This document shows positions 19,466 through 29,156 of a stretch of 64,000 nucleotides of DNA, piece by piece; positions within the stretch are counted from its first letter, which is position 1, and every line of letters starts with the position of its first letter. A program made the translations under genes and the position numbers. The stretch covers positions 1 through 64,000 of the forward strand of contig CAINGU010000050.1 of assembly GCA_903848645.1 (NCBI GenBank), read 5' to 3'. The DNA is from an uncultured cyanobacterium. Lineage in GTDB: Bacteria > Cyanobacteriota > Cyanobacteriia > Cyanobacteriales > Nostocaceae. The notes under the pieces are model-generated. The model saw only the letters and a program-made list of their open reading frames with translations. It had not been told where the DNA came from and made no database searches.

Positions 19466-20362
19466 ATGGGCTTTATATTCTCCCTGCTTACAAGTCTCAT
19501 AGCAATTCTCATATATCTCCAAACTGGCAGAATAACCAGCGAAAGGACTAAATTGGCAGTCCGTGGAATTACCATATTAATTGGTAGTATGACCTTACTG
19601 GCTTCAATTTCTAGACTGTTGGTGATTGTTCCACCGGGAAATGTCGGTATTGTCAACTCATTTGGTAAAATTTCCGATAATACTCTTGATTCAGGAGTTC
19701 ATGTAGTTAACCCCTTTGCCAAAGTTATAAATTTTTCTACTCGTCTCAAGGATATCAAGGAAAATATAGATACAACATCTCAAGAAGGTTTGAGTTTAAA
19801 TCTTGATGTTAGTCTTCAATATAAACTTGATCCTCAAAAAGCAGCAATAGTATATAAAACAATTGGCACTGATGAAAAACAATTGATAATTTCTAGATTT
19901 CGTTCTACTGTTCGCGCTATCACAGCTAATTATTCCGCTAGTGCAATTTACTCAATAAAACGCCAAGAAATAGCTAAAAAAATTGATGAAGAACTCACAA
20001 AAGAAATACCCAATTTGGGTTTTATAGTTGAACAAGCACTTTTGCGAAATGTAAAAATGCCTGAGACTTTACAAACAGCAATTCAAGAAAAGCTCAAAGC
20101 AGAACAAGAAAATGAGCAAATGAAATTTGTATTAGAAAAAGAGCGTCAAGAAGCAGAACGGAAAAGAATTGAAGCTAAAGGTATAGCTGATTCTCAAAAA
20201 ATTATTGCTGGTGGACTCACTAACCAAGTTTTGCAATTACGCTCGATTGAAGCTACAGAAAAAATTGCTGAATCTAATAATTCCAAAATTGTCGTTATCG
20301 GTTCTGAAAAGGGAGGAATACCTATTTTAATTCAGCCAGATTCAGGAGTATCAAAACCTTAA
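19466..20362 (+). CDS. Prohibitin-type SPFH membrane protein
   Basis: Starting at the second ATG, which has AGGA about 7 nt upstream, the protein has 298 residues. Two hydrophobic segments come first (FIFSLLTSLIAILIYL and ITILIGSMTLLASISRLLVI). An SPFH domain follows: VPPGNVGIVNSFGKISDNTL, LNLDVSLQYKLDPQKAA and a long charged helix with KLKAEQENEQMKFVLEKER. Prohibitin-family proteins form ring scaffolds that modulate membrane proteases and lipid order. An alternative start 14 codons upstream is possible. The neighbours suggest no operon. Confidence 0.85.
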   Translation: MGFIFSLLTSLIAILIYLQTGRITSERTKLAVRGITILIGSMTLLASISRLLVIVPPGNVGIVNSFGKISDNTLDSGVHVVNPFAKVINFSTRLKDIKENIDTTSQEGLSLNLDVSLQYKLDPQKAAIVYKTIGTDEKQLIISRFRSTVRAITANYSASAIYSIKRQEIAKKIDEELTKEIPNLGFIVEQALLRNVKMPETLQTAIQEKLKAEQENEQMKFVLEKERQEAERKRIEAKGIADSQKIIAGGLTNQVLQLRSIEATEKIAESNNSKIVVIGSEKGGIPILIQPDSGVSKP

Positions 20363-20467
20363 AAGTTTCTCTATTTTTCGTTTTTTGAAATCATAATTTT
20401 TATCATCCTATAAATAGTTATTTTGTGTTGGGTAACATACGTCAACCCAACCTACAGATTACTTGAA

Positions 20468-20644
20468 TTAATACTCATCATCATTACAAAAAGATACACA
20501 AGGACTATCAATTTCTACCGCTGGAGTGAATGAATTACAAAAAGTGACTTTAGCACAATTAACTGCCAACTCATCAGGGTGAGTGCATTCTAAATTGATA
20601 TAAAAAGCACACTCTTCACAAATAGTTTTATGTAATAATTGCAT
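20468..20644 (-). CDS. Small cysteine-rich hypothetical protein
   Basis: The 58-residue protein from MQLLHKTICEE has six to seven cysteines (CEEC, ECTHPDE, NCAKVTFC, PCVSFC). The spacing could bind a metal or Fe-S cluster, and the sequence resembles small cyanobacterial proteins of unknown role. An upstream in-frame start would add 11 residues. No partner gene is evident. It could also be a degraded longer protein. Confidence 0.5.
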   Translation of the reverse strand: MQLLHKTICEECAFYINLECTHPDELAVNCAKVTFCNSFTPAVEIDSPCVSFCNDDEY

Positions 20645-20813
20645 TATTATCTTGCATTTATCGTCAATTAACAACAAAAGAGCAGTTAAGAAACTGGACT
20701 TTACTAACTTATCTTGTTTTGATTAGTTTGTAGAATTAAGCTATTTTTGGTACATAGAATAAGTAGCCTACATAAATAATTGGCTTTAATCCCATACTTG
20801 ATATCAAATAAGC

Positions 20814-21077
20814 GTGAGTGCTAAACGTCTACCAGAAACTACTGCTCATGTGAGAGTTACCCGCCAATCTTGGCAACAAGGCTTTCTTGAAGGTGAAGTT
20901 AGCGCTGGTAATTTTCAGTGGCATTTCCAGTGGCATTTCCGTCGGGGAGAACTTTCTGTGAAGCCTTCCCAGGGTCGTGCTTTAATCAAAGAACCTCTAG
21001 GGCGGTTTTTAGAACAACAGGACTATCAGTTAGAACCTGGGGGGGATTATGATTTTACAATTCGGGCTGAATTGTAA
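20814..21077 (+). CDS. DUF3146 family protein
   Basis: The 87-residue protein matches the cyanobacterial DUF3146 family: HVRVTRQSWQQGFLEGEVSA, FRRGELSVKPSQGRALIKEP and FLEQQDYQLEPGGDYDFTI. The start is GTG. Residues about 34-41 read QWHFQWHF, caused by an exact 12-bp tandem duplication in the DNA. Function is unknown. Confidence 0.8.
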   Translation: MSAKRLPETTAHVRVTRQSWQQGFLEGEVSAGNFQWHFQWHFRRGELSVKPSQGRALIKEPLGRFLEQQDYQLEPGGDYDFTIRAEL

Positions 21078-21087
21078 ATTAATTGTC

Positions 21088-21209
21088 ACTCGATTTTGGA
21101 TTTTGGATTTACGATTTTAGATTAAGTCCTTCTTGGAAGAAGAGGCTTGAAATCCTTTAGTTTAGATTTTGTGATTTTCATTTTAATCCAAAATCTAAAA
21201 TCTAAAATT
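21088..21209. repeat. TTTTGGA/AATCCAAA repeats between convergent genes
   Basis: One side carries TTTTGGATTTTGGATTT units and the other AATCCAAAATCTAAAATC units, giving a long imperfect inverted repeat between two converging genes. Similar runs occur near 4570, 63440 and 63690. It may act as a two-way transcription stop; this is inference. Confidence 0.6.
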
Positions 21210-21211
21210 GT

Positions 21212-21631
21212 TCAGTCAGTCAGTCGGTTAAGATATCGTTCAATCAAGAGAATGGCCACAATGTCATCTATTGGCCGGGGTGGTTGACGCAAACCCTTGG
21301 GTAAGAGTTTAGTAATGCCTTGGGGTGGATACATCTGCCAATAGCGATCGCGTGCTTGTAAAGTGGAATAACGTTCATCAACCAAAATGATATTGGTGGG
21401 TTTACTTAATTCTTGATTAAGTTGCTGTTTCCACTTTTTAGCCGTTGTTTGATCTCCCATTACCATTAACGATACAGGGAATTTTTGCAGTTGTATTTCA
21501 ATATTAGCGATCGCCTCATTTGCCAAAACAACTTGATGATAGAATAGTTGTCTATCCAGTCCCATCACCGCAATCCCACATTTATCACGACCGGGATCAA
21601 ATCCTAAAATTACAGGTTGTGTATTAGTCAT
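21212..21631 (-). CDS. YqgF/RuvX-like RNase H-fold nuclease
   Basis: The 139-residue protein has the RNase H-fold opening ILGFDPGRDKCGIAVMG (first catalytic Asp at about residue 12), a middle LMVMGDQTTAKKW strand and the VDERYSTLQARDRYW helix. A late acidic PIDDIVAILLIERYL supplies further metal-binding residues. Relatives include YqgF, which takes part in 16S rRNA 5' maturation, and RuvC-type resolvases. In cyanobacteria this branch is annotated as a pre-16S rRNA nuclease; the exact substrate is not shown by the sequence. Confidence 0.8.
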   Translation of the reverse strand: MTNTQPVILGFDPGRDKCGIAVMGLDRQLFYHQVVLANEAIANIEIQLQKFPVSLMVMGDQTTAKKWKQQLNQELSKPTNIILVDERYSTLQARDRYWQMYPPQGITKLLPKGLRQPPRPIDDIVAILLIERYLNRLTD

Positions 21632-21642
21632 TAGTTCCGTAG

Positions 21643-21661
21643 GGGCGCAGGGCCTGCGCCC
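21643..21661. repeat. Palindromic repeat GGGCGCAGG/CCTGCGCCC
   Basis: A perfect 19-nt palindrome (9-bp arms around a central G/C) lies in the gap upstream of the YqgF-like gene. An identical copy is at 55788-55806. It is a dispersed repeat, not a gene-specific operator. Confidence 0.85.
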
Positions 21662-21694
21662 AATATTGATTGTATTAATTTTTAATTTATTTCT

Positions 21695-23143
21695 TCATGT
21701 ACTAAAAAGAATTTGTCCATTTAAAATGGCTACTAACTTAACTCTCAACGGACCTACAGTATAAGTATTTTCTCCGGCTATGGCTTTAATTTCTACTTCT
21801 TGCTCCGTCTGCTGTAATTGGGTAACAAAGCGCAAAAAAGTGCCTTCTATTTCGACAGTTTCGACAATTCCCGCATTGCGGGCGCGAAATTGAGAAGCGG
21901 AAATTAGTAAATCTAAGCGTTGACGCATTTGTTCAGATGTCATATTTTTTAAATCCGCTGTAGTAGTAGCCAGCACCTCTCCTGATGAAAATACAAGTTG
22001 ATTTCGGGCTGCATCTGCAAAAAATTCTATTTGCTTTTCACCTCTAACATAATTACCCGCTGAGAAAATTCGCACTACATATTCTCGACCATCTTTAATT
22101 TGTGCGATTAGTGCTTCAACCTGATCTTTGGTGACACGGAGTATTTCTTTATTGGCCGGAGTAGCACCAGGTTCAGTTAATTGAATATTCGCATTGCGGT
22201 TAGCTTCCTGGAGAATTTGGATAACCGCCTGTTGTGCCGCATTAGGCTTATCTACAGTAATTAACCCTGCCGCTATTACTTGGCCTTTAACTAAAGCTAG
22301 TTTACCCAACCGGAGGTCACGATAGGACTGATAATATTTTTCTAGTCTGGCTACTTCCTGTTCTAAAAATTGCTGTTGTTTCTCTAATTCTTTTAGGCGA
22401 GATTCTCTAGTCGCAATAACTTCTTCTCGCAGTTTAATTTCTAAATTACGATTTTGAATAAGTTTATCTAATTTGGCAATTTTGCGATCGCGTTTTTCAA
22501 TCGCCGTCTTCGCTTCATCAATGGCTTGTTTAGCTTCAGTATACAATCTTTGTCGTTCCGTCTTTAACTCTTCCACCGCAGTTTGCAATGTCTGCCGCTG
22601 ATTGTAAAGAGTTTGTAATTCATTTCTAGCTTGTTGATACTGAATCACAATTCCGCCGAGACGACTTTGAGTTTCATTAAGTCGCGCTTGGGTTTTAGCT
22701 TGCTGGTTAAGAGTGCGATTGAGTTGAGATTGTGTGGCCTTTTGTTTAGTATTTGCCGCCTGTAATGATTTATTAATTTTCTGTAATTCTTGTTGTGCCT
22801 GACTTTGTTCTTGTCTAGCTTGATTTAACTCCCGCTCTACCTGACTTTTTTGGGTTTGGGCGGTTTTTAGTTGTTCTCGCTTGTTTCCCAAATCTCTTTG
22901 AATATCCTCCAACTCAAATACGCCCTTTCGCAATCCGCCATCGGCAGCAAATAGGATTGCTAAAGTTGATGCAGAAATTAGACCACCTGTAAAGATAGTG
23001 ACAATTACAGCAGTTTTTTTCGGACGCAAATTGAAAAGTGAGAGGCGGGCTTTGCCAACGCGTGTGCCGATACGATCGCCCACGGTGGCAATTACGCCTC
23101 CCAAAATGAGAATTGCTGCAATCAGGATGTATCCAGTGGTCAT
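21695..23143 (-). CDS. DUF3084 family coiled-coil membrane protein
   Basis: The 482-residue protein has an N-terminal membrane helix (YILIAAILILGGVIATVG), a second near residues 45-68 and a long coiled coil, about residues 78-275, rich in Gln/Glu/Arg heptads. A compact C-terminal alpha/beta domain follows (VKGQVIAAGLITVDKPNAAQ through LFSSGEVLATTTADLKN). This layout is the cyanobacterial DUF3084 family, anchored in the inner membrane with a large cytosolic or periplasmic coiled coil. Function is unknown. It lies 64 nt upstream of the YqgF-like gene on the same strand. Confidence 0.85.
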   Translation of the reverse strand: MTTGYILIAAILILGGVIATVGDRIGTRVGKARLSLFNLRPKKTAVIVTIFTGGLISASTLAILFAADGGLRKGVFELEDIQRDLGNKREQLKTAQTQKSQVERELNQARQEQSQAQQELQKINKSLQAANTKQKATQSQLNRTLNQQAKTQARLNETQSRLGGIVIQYQQARNELQTLYNQRQTLQTAVEELKTERQRLYTEAKQAIDEAKTAIEKRDRKIAKLDKLIQNRNLEIKLREEVIATRESRLKELEKQQQFLEQEVARLEKYYQSYRDLRLGKLALVKGQVIAAGLITVDKPNAAQQAVIQILQEANRNANIQLTEPGATPANKEILRVTKDQVEALIAQIKDGREYVVRIFSAGNYVRGEKQIEFFADAARNQLVFSSGEVLATTTADLKNMTSEQMRQRLDLLISASQFRARNAGIVETVEIEGTFLRFVTQLQQTEQEVEIKAIAGENTYTVGPLRVKLVAILNGQILFST

Positions 23144-23356
23144 TGTTAGCTACCGCAATGCTTCTAGATACAGCCTACTACGTTCAACCATTGTCTGTGG
23201 GTGAATGGAGTTAGGCAAAAGTAAAAATTATCCAATTTTGAGATTTTCCTCGAAATTATCGCTTGAATCTCTACGGTAGCTGCGCTACTTGGGAAAACCC
23301 CAAGATCGCACTACCTCAAAAATAGAACCCGTGCCAACTCCATTTCCCCATAACTT

Positions 23357-24028
23357 CTAAGTAAATTGCTTACTTAAAGCAACAGGTTTATGCACAGTAA
23401 TCTTCTTTTTATGAATGGAAATCATTTTCTTCTCGCGGAGATCTCCCAGCAGTCTAGTGACAGTAACGCGAGTAGAACCGATTGCTTCAGCGATCGCCTG
23501 ATGGGATAATTTCAGATCAATGGTAATGCCATCAGCGCAAGGAACGCCAAAATCTCGACAAAGAATTAATAGAAAACTAATTAACCGTGAACCCATGTCG
23601 CGGTGAGCTAGAGTTTCAATCATCATCTCGGTCTGAAGAATCCGCGAAGAAAGACCTCGCAGCATTAACATTGATAATTCTGGATTTTCCTTCAGTGCTT
23701 GCTCGACTTGTTCAATTGGTGCTGAAAGCAATTCTACAGTAGTAAATGCCACTGCATGATAGAATCGATCAGACTTATTACCTGTCAGCAACGACAGCAC
23801 ACCAAAAACGCTATTTTCCCGGAGCAGAGCTACCGTTATTTCTTCTCCTGCCTCATACACCCTCGACAGTTTCACAGCACCCTTAAGAAGAAAATAAACT
23901 CGTTCAGCAGGATCTCCCGGAAAAAATATCGTCTTATTCCGTTCAAACGTTTCCACCACCGGGGGAAAAGCCCCGGTTGCCATCTGACGGAAAACATTTG
24001 CTAGGGCTTTGTCTTGTGTCACGATCAT
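23357..24028 (-). CDS. ntcA: Global nitrogen regulator NtcA
   Basis: NtcA is the CRP-family activator of nitrogen assimilation and heterocyst development; it senses 2-oxoglutarate with PipX. From [16 protein letters not shown] the protein is 223 residues, the usual NtcA length; an upstream ATG adds 11 atypical residues. The cNMP-type beta roll ([20 protein letters not shown]) is followed by the dimer helix and the helix-turn-helix [20 protein letters not shown]. The C-terminal KKKITVHKP is as in Anabaena NtcA. The divergent neighbour is fabI. Confidence 0.96.
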   Translation of the reverse strand: MIVTQDKALANVFRQMATGAFPPVVETFERNKTIFFPGDPAERVYFLLKGAVKLSRVYEAGEEITVALLRENSVFGVLSLLTGNKSDRFYHAVAFTTVELLSAPIEQVEQALKENPELSMLMLRGLSSRILQTEMMIETLAHRDMGSRLISFLLILCRDFGVPCADGITIDLKLSHQAIAEAIGSTRVTVTRLLGDLREKKMISIHKKKITVHKPVALSKQFT

Positions 24029-24405
24029 CTCCCTTCCCCTACCCAATGCCAAAAAAAACAAAAACTGATTACCTAAGAATACACCTGAAAAATCAATAAA
24101 GCAGCGCTAACCTTTTTGTTTTTTCCTATACTCAAATTCATAATTCTTAGTCATTCGTTTATAATGATACATAATTGTTGTTCCGTTTAGCTAGTAATTA
24201 TTGATAAGTAGTTTCACCAATGATAGTCAACAGATTTTGCCTCTAAAAATTGCAAATTTCTTGAGAATTTTTGCAAACATGGTCATGGTTTTTTAGGGGC
24301 TTACTGCCTACTCTGGGAGCATTTTGGAAAATCCCTAGCCCAACGCAGTCAAACTAGGGTCAGATTCTAGTATGCTCCTAATGATGAATTACATTAGCAA
24401 TTTCT
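24029..24405. other. Divergent promoter region between ntcA and fabI
   Basis: This is 377 bp with no gene. A half-matching NtcA-type site, GTA-N8-TAA, occurs near 24195-24208; the last base of the second half-site differs from the consensus GTA-N8-TAC. It is suggestive of autoregulation, but the match is partial and may be chance. Confidence 0.35.
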
Positions 24406-25182
24406 ATGCTGAATCTATCTGGAAAAAATGCCCTAGTTACAGGTATTGCCAATAACCGTTCTATCGCTTGGGGAATTGCCCAACAACTCCACAAAGCCGG
24501 GGCTAATTTGGGCATTACCTACTTGCCAGATGACAAGGGTAAAATGGAAAAAAAAGTTTCTGAATTGGTAGAACCGCTCAGTCCTAGCCTATTTTTGCCC
24601 TGCAATGTTGAAAATGACGAGCAAATTCAATCTACCTTTGAAACCATCCGGCAAGAATGGGGGAAAATAGATATTTTAGTCCATTGTTTGGCCTTTGCAA
24701 AAAAAGAAGATTTGACTGGAGGTTTTAGTGAAACTTCCCGTTCTGGTTTCAAAACGGCTCTGGAAGTTAGCACCTATTCACTGGTACAGTTAACTGGTGC
24801 TGCCAAACCTTTGATGACTGAAGGTGGAAGTATTATTACTCTTACATATTTAGGAGCAGTTCGGGCAATTCCTAACTATAACGTTATGGGTGTGGCTAAA
24901 GCTGGCTTAGAAGCCAGTGTTCGTTACTTAGCCGCAGAACTCGGTCCTCAAAATATTCGTGTCAATGGCATTTCCGCCGGTCCCATTCGCACCTTAGCAT
25001 CTTCAGCCGTGGGTGGTATTTTAGATATGATTCATCATGTTGAGGAAATAGCTCCCCTGCGTCGCACTGTTACTCAATTAGAAGTAGGTAATACGGCGGC
25101 TTTCTTGTGCAGTGATTTAGCAAGTGGTATTACTGGACAAATCCTGTATGTAGATGCAGGTTATGAAATTATGGGAATGTAG
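24406..25182 (+). CDS. fabI: Enoyl-[acyl-carrier-protein] reductase (NADH)
   Basis: FabI performs the last reduction of each fatty-acid elongation cycle. The 258-residue SDR protein has the FabI-type cofactor motif GIANNRSIAWGIAQ (residues 13-26), the substrate region TYLGAVRAIPNYNVMGVAKA containing the Tyr-x6-Lys catalytic pair, and SAGPIRTLASSAVGG. The ending ITGQILYVDAGYEIMGM is typical. ATG directly precedes the first beta strand. It faces away from ntcA and is followed by hisB. Confidence 0.96.
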   Translation: MLNLSGKNALVTGIANNRSIAWGIAQQLHKAGANLGITYLPDDKGKMEKKVSELVEPLSPSLFLPCNVENDEQIQSTFETIRQEWGKIDILVHCLAFAKKEDLTGGFSETSRSGFKTALEVSTYSLVQLTGAAKPLMTEGGSIITLTYLGAVRAIPNYNVMGVAKAGLEASVRYLAAELGPQNIRVNGISAGPIRTLASSAVGGILDMIHHVEEIAPLRRTVTQLEVGNTAAFLCSDLASGITGQILYVDAGYEIMGM

Positions 25183-25284
25183 TAAGGACTGGGGACTGGG
25201 GCATTGGGCATGGGAGGTAGGGGAGGTAGGGGAGGTAGGGAGAAGGAATTTTTCCAATGACAACGGACAACTAACAACTAACAG

Positions 25285-25890
25285 ATGACAAATAACCAAA
25301 CACCTCGGATAGCCTCAGTTCACCGCACAACTGGTGAAACTAATGTTCATGTCACCATCAATCTCGATGGTACAGGGATATGTAAAGTTTCTACAGGTAT
25401 TCCCTTTTTAGATCATATGCTCCATCAAATCGCCTCTCATGGACTTTTTGATTTGGATATTCAAGCTAAGGGTGATTGGGAAATTGATGATCACCACACT
25501 AACGAAGATGTGGGGATTACCTTGGGACAAGCTTTATTTCAAGCTTTAGGTAACAAAAAAGGAATTGTCCGCTTTGGGAATTTTCTCGCTCCCTTAGATG
25601 AAGCCTTAGTCCAAGTTGCTTTAGACTTCTCTGGTAGACCTCATCTTAGTTATGGGTTAGAAATTCCTACCCAACGGGTGGGGACTTATGATACACAGTT
25701 AGTGCGGGAGTTTTTTGTGGCCTTGGTAAATCATAGCCAAATGACTTTACACATTCGCCAATTGGATGGCATTAATTCCCATCATTTGATTGAAGCCACA
25801 TTTAAAGCCTTTGCTAGAGCCATGCGAATCGCGGTAGAAATTGATCCCCGTCGCGGGTCAACAATTCCTAGTTCTAAAGGTGTGTTATGA
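25285..25890 (+). CDS. hisB: Imidazoleglycerol-phosphate dehydratase
   Basis: HisB dehydrates imidazole glycerol phosphate in histidine synthesis. The 201-residue monofunctional enzyme has the Mn-binding motifs [13 protein letters not shown] and [14 protein letters not shown] near the N-terminus, then the second half-repeat with [13 protein letters not shown] and [16 protein letters not shown]. It ends with [15 protein letters not shown] as in the family. The gap from fabI contains GGGGAGGTAG-type repeats (25211-25240). No other his genes are nearby, as is normal in cyanobacteria. Confidence 0.96.
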   Translation: MTNNQTPRIASVHRTTGETNVHVTINLDGTGICKVSTGIPFLDHMLHQIASHGLFDLDIQAKGDWEIDDHHTNEDVGITLGQALFQALGNKKGIVRFGNFLAPLDEALVQVALDFSGRPHLSYGLEIPTQRVGTYDTQLVREFFVALVNHSQMTLHIRQLDGINSHHLIEATFKAFARAMRIAVEIDPRRGSTIPSSKGVL

Positions 25891-25955
25891 AAATTCCCGA
25901 CATCGGTTAATCTGTAGTTAGTTCTAAATAGTCAGTAGTTGGTAGTTTCACAGCC

Positions 25956-26939
25956 ATGAATTCTGTTGCAGACAACCCCGATTCTCAACAAAATCCCCTA
26001 GATAAACAACCTGTAGTCCTGACTTCTGAATTGCGAAAGGTCTATCGCACGGGATTTTGGCTCAATCAAAAAGTTGTATCTCTCAAAAATTGTTCCTTGC
26101 AAGTGTACCCAGGAGAAACCTTTGGCTTGTTGGGTCCCAATGGTGCTGGTAAAACCACATTGTTGAAACTGTTGCTAGGAATTATCCGTCCGACATCTGG
26201 ACGGGGATTATTGTTAGGTAAACCCATAGGCGATCGCTCTGTCAAGCAACGTATTGGCTACCTGCCAGAAAATTCCTATTTATACGACTATCTCAGTGGC
26301 TGGGAATTTTTGCAGTTAACAGCAGGTTTATTTCAAATTCCTCAAAAGTTGCAACGTCAACGCATTCCCCAATTACTAGAATTAGTTGGTTTATCCCAAG
26401 CTGATGCTCGCAAAAAGCAAATGCGTCGCTATTCTAAAGGAATGCTTCAGCGTGTGGGCATGGCTCAGGCATTAATTAATGATCCAGATTTAGTTTTTTT
26501 GGATGAACCTATGTCTGGACTTGATCCCCTGGGACGTTATCAAATGCGAGAAATCATTCTGGCTCTTAAAGCATCTGGTAAGACGATATTTTTTAATAGT
26601 CATGTGTTGAGTGAAGTAGAACAAATTTGTGATCGTGTGGCTATTCTTGCCCAAGGAGAATTAATTTGCTCTGGTTCTCTCAACCAACTTTTAGGGAATC
26701 AAACTACATATCATGTTAAAGGTCAAGGAGGAGATGGGGAAATATTGAAAAAATGGATAGGTAGTTTACAGTTTGGGGCTGATGCTTCTTGGCAAGGTAT
26801 ACTCCAAGAAGATTATTATGATTTTTTAGCCAGTCTCCGCTTAATGGGCGGAAAAATCATCACAATGAATCTATCACGCCAATCTCTAGAAGAGTTTTTT
26901 ATTCACCAGATTCAAGCTCGAAACCATCCGTTAAATTAA
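25956..26939 (+). CDS. ABC transporter ATP-binding protein
   Basis: The 327-residue ATPase shows Walker A GLLGPNGAGKTTLLKLLLG (about residues 58-76), the Q-loop GYLPENSYLYDYLSG, the ABC signature YSKGMLQRVGMAQAL and Walker B LVFLDEPMSGLDP, followed by the H-loop SHVLSEVEQICD. The C-terminal extension of about 90 residues is typical of CcmA/NatA-type exporters. No permease gene lies next to it, so the partner and substrate are unknown; it may pair with an ABC-2 permease elsewhere. Confidence 0.9.
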   Translation: MNSVADNPDSQQNPLDKQPVVLTSELRKVYRTGFWLNQKVVSLKNCSLQVYPGETFGLLGPNGAGKTTLLKLLLGIIRPTSGRGLLLGKPIGDRSVKQRIGYLPENSYLYDYLSGWEFLQLTAGLFQIPQKLQRQRIPQLLELVGLSQADARKKQMRRYSKGMLQRVGMAQALINDPDLVFLDEPMSGLDPLGRYQMREIILALKASGKTIFFNSHVLSEVEQICDRVAILAQGELICSGSLNQLLGNQTTYHVKGQGGDGEILKKWIGSLQFGADASWQGILQEDYYDFLASLRLMGGKIITMNLSRQSLEEFFIHQIQARNHPLN

Positions 26940-27439
26940 TAAAAACCAAGAATAAATAAGAGAAATAAATCAGCCATAAGCAGTAATTATATTCCTAAAA
27001 ATAAGTAGGTGAACGGAAAAAACCGAAATATGTAACGAAAAGTAAAGTTGCCCAAAACCTCTTCTCTGTTCCCTGTTCCCTGTTCCCTGTTCCCTGTTCC
27101 CTTGTCATAACGACAATTTTTAACGCCAACCTACTTACTGCTATATTCACAACTTAATTAGTCATTGAATATATGATGTTTTATTAGGAAAAATCGGAAA
27201 CATTGAATCAAAAAAAATATAGAGTTTGCAAATTAAATTGCGAAAAACCAGTTAAAATATGGATTAACTTCATGGAAGATTTAAAATCAATATCCCAACT
27301 TAACAAATTATTTATGTCCGGAAAACTCAAGATTTATTAGAAAATAAAGTTGTTGAGCCAATGCCATGCTTAAGTATACTCAACGTAAAAATGTTTCAGA
27401 ATAACTGTAAATATCATCATCTCTAAGTCTCTGGTAAAT
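26940..27439. other. 500-bp gene-free gap with a TGTTCCC heptamer array
   Basis: Five perfect TGTTCCC heptamers stand at 27067-27101. The remainder is AT-rich without a coding frame or recognised RNA. It separates the ABC ATPase gene from the polysaccharide export gene and must contain the latter's promoter. Confidence 0.7.
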
Positions 27440-28891
27440 ATGCTTAATAAAGATTTGTGTAAATTTTTCACCCATTCAACTCTGGGTTTAGCATTGTTAA
27501 CAACTGTCAATATGGCTTTACCATCTGTGAGTTTGGCTCAAAAACAGCCAGTCAGATCAATACCTCAAAAACAGCCAGTCAGATCAAAATCCAATATAGC
27601 TACAGATTATTTATTAGGCGGTGGTGATCGCATTCGTGTAAATGTATTTGAAGTACCAGAATATACAGGCGAATACCAAATTCCTCCTGGTGGTGCAATT
27701 AATATGCCTTTAATTGGTAGTGTACCTATTTCGGGTTTAACCACTGAACAGACTGCTGATCTAATTACCGCAAGATATGCTCGCTTTCTCAAACGTCCCC
27801 TGATTTCTGTCAATTTATTATCATCTCGTCCCATAAATGTGTTTGTCGCTGGAGAGGTAACAAGGCCAGGAGCTTACACCCTTAGCTTAGAAGGGGGAGC
27901 AGGGAATAATCCGGGTGTGCAATATCCAACGGTATTAGCTGCACTAACTGTAGCCCAAGGGGTGACACTGGCAGCAGATGTGACTCAAGTGCAATTACGG
28001 CGCAAGGTAGGACGTTCTGGAGAACAGACGGTCTCCCTGAACTTAAAGGAATTGACACAAACAGGCAGAATATCCCAGGAGATTACCTTACGAGATGGAG
28101 ATACCATCGTTGTCCCCACAGCTACCAGTCTGAATGTGGCTGAAGCCCGGAATTTATTTGCAGCTAACTTTGCCGCTAGTCAAAGTTCACCGCGTACAGT
28201 GGTAGTAATTGGTCAAGTTTACCGTCCTGGTTCTTATCTTGTCACTACAGGTGGAGGAGAGGCTGGTGGTGCTGGTGGTGGTTTACCTACTGTCATGCGG
28301 AGTTTACAATTAGCAGGGGGAATTACAGCCCTTGCGGATGTTCGGAAGATTAAATTACGCCGTCCTACCCGAACTGGTACAGAACAAACTATAGATATCA
28401 ACCTATGGGAATTACTGCAAAGTGGTGATATCAATCAAGACATAGTTGTGCAGGATGGAGATACCATCGTCATTCCTACAGCTACGGACATTACTGCTGC
28501 GGAATCTACGCAATTGGCCACCACAACTCTGTCACCAACGACTATTGAAGTGGGTGTCGTCGGTGAAGTCAAAAGGCCAGGTCCTGTAAAATTACAACCC
28601 AATAGTTCTTTAAATCAGGCATTATTAGCGGCTGGTGGCTTTAATGATGGTAGAGCTAGTAGAGGAACGGTAGAATTGATTCGCCTCAACTCCAATGGTA
28701 CTGTTACTAAACGTCCAGTTAAAGTAGATTTGTCTAAAGGAATTAATGAAGAGACTAATCCTATCCTTCGCAACAATGATGTTGTCATAGTTGATCGTAA
28801 CGGGTTAACAAAAACAGGTGATAGAGTTAATACTGTAGCTGGTCCTCTAGGTACTATCTTAGGTATTTTCAGATTATTCCTGGGATTTTAA
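27440..28891 (+). CDS. Outer-membrane polysaccharide export (OPX) protein with SLBB domains
   Basis: The 483-residue secreted protein has a signal peptide (LGLALLTTVNMALPSVSLAQ). A polysaccharide export domain follows (YLLGGGDRIRVNVFEVPEYT, PLIGSVPISGLTTEQ, VFVAGEVTRPGAY). Two further SLBB-type beta-grasp repeats start at VVVIGQVYRPGSYLV and EVGVVGEVKRPGPVKL. Wza/OPX proteins form the outer-membrane pore for capsule or exopolysaccharide. Just after the signal peptide a 10-residue block QKQPVRS(I/K).. is present twice by a local DNA duplication. No glycosyltransferase genes are adjacent. Confidence 0.88.
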   Translation: MLNKDLCKFFTHSTLGLALLTTVNMALPSVSLAQKQPVRSIPQKQPVRSKSNIATDYLLGGGDRIRVNVFEVPEYTGEYQIPPGGAINMPLIGSVPISGLTTEQTADLITARYARFLKRPLISVNLLSSRPINVFVAGEVTRPGAYTLSLEGGAGNNPGVQYPTVLAALTVAQGVTLAADVTQVQLRRKVGRSGEQTVSLNLKELTQTGRISQEITLRDGDTIVVPTATSLNVAEARNLFAANFAASQSSPRTVVVIGQVYRPGSYLVTTGGGEAGGAGGGLPTVMRSLQLAGGITALADVRKIKLRRPTRTGTEQTIDINLWELLQSGDINQDIVVQDGDTIVIPTATDITAAESTQLATTTLSPTTIEVGVVGEVKRPGPVKLQPNSSLNQALLAAGGFNDGRASRGTVELIRLNSNGTVTKRPVKVDLSKGINEETNPILRNNDVVIVDRNGLTKTGDRVNTVAGPLGTILGIFRLFLGF

Positions 28892-29013
28892 GTTAAGTCC
28901 AAAAGTTGGTTTTCTAGATTTCCCATTCAAAAATCTAGCCCCCAAATATAGTTTTTATACTGCTTAGTCTATCTTTTTCTGACGACTTCATGATTAGAGG
29001 TGTAGCGATCGCC

Positions 29014-29019
29014 TATAAT
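29014..29019 (+). promoter_or_regulatory. Candidate -10 box upstream of the paraslipin gene
   Basis: TATAAT directly follows a HIP1 octamer (GCGATCGCC). It lies about 140 bp before the ATG of the rightward SPFH gene. The -35 region is weak, so this is a tentative promoter. Confidence 0.35.
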
Positions 29020-29156
29020 GTGAGCGCAGGTTTATTATTTACAGTTCTAATTAAAAAACTACACATTCAAACCATTTAAAATTACAGTTAGTTAATACAC
29101 AGTATAAGCATAACCCTGACAATCAATTCTGCCCAAAGCTGAAAGAGGAGAATATA

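Noticed and set aside
24195-24208. NtcA binding site upstream of ntcA
   Set aside because: The match to GTA-N8-TAC lacks the final base; noted in the intergenic entry but not claimed as a real site.
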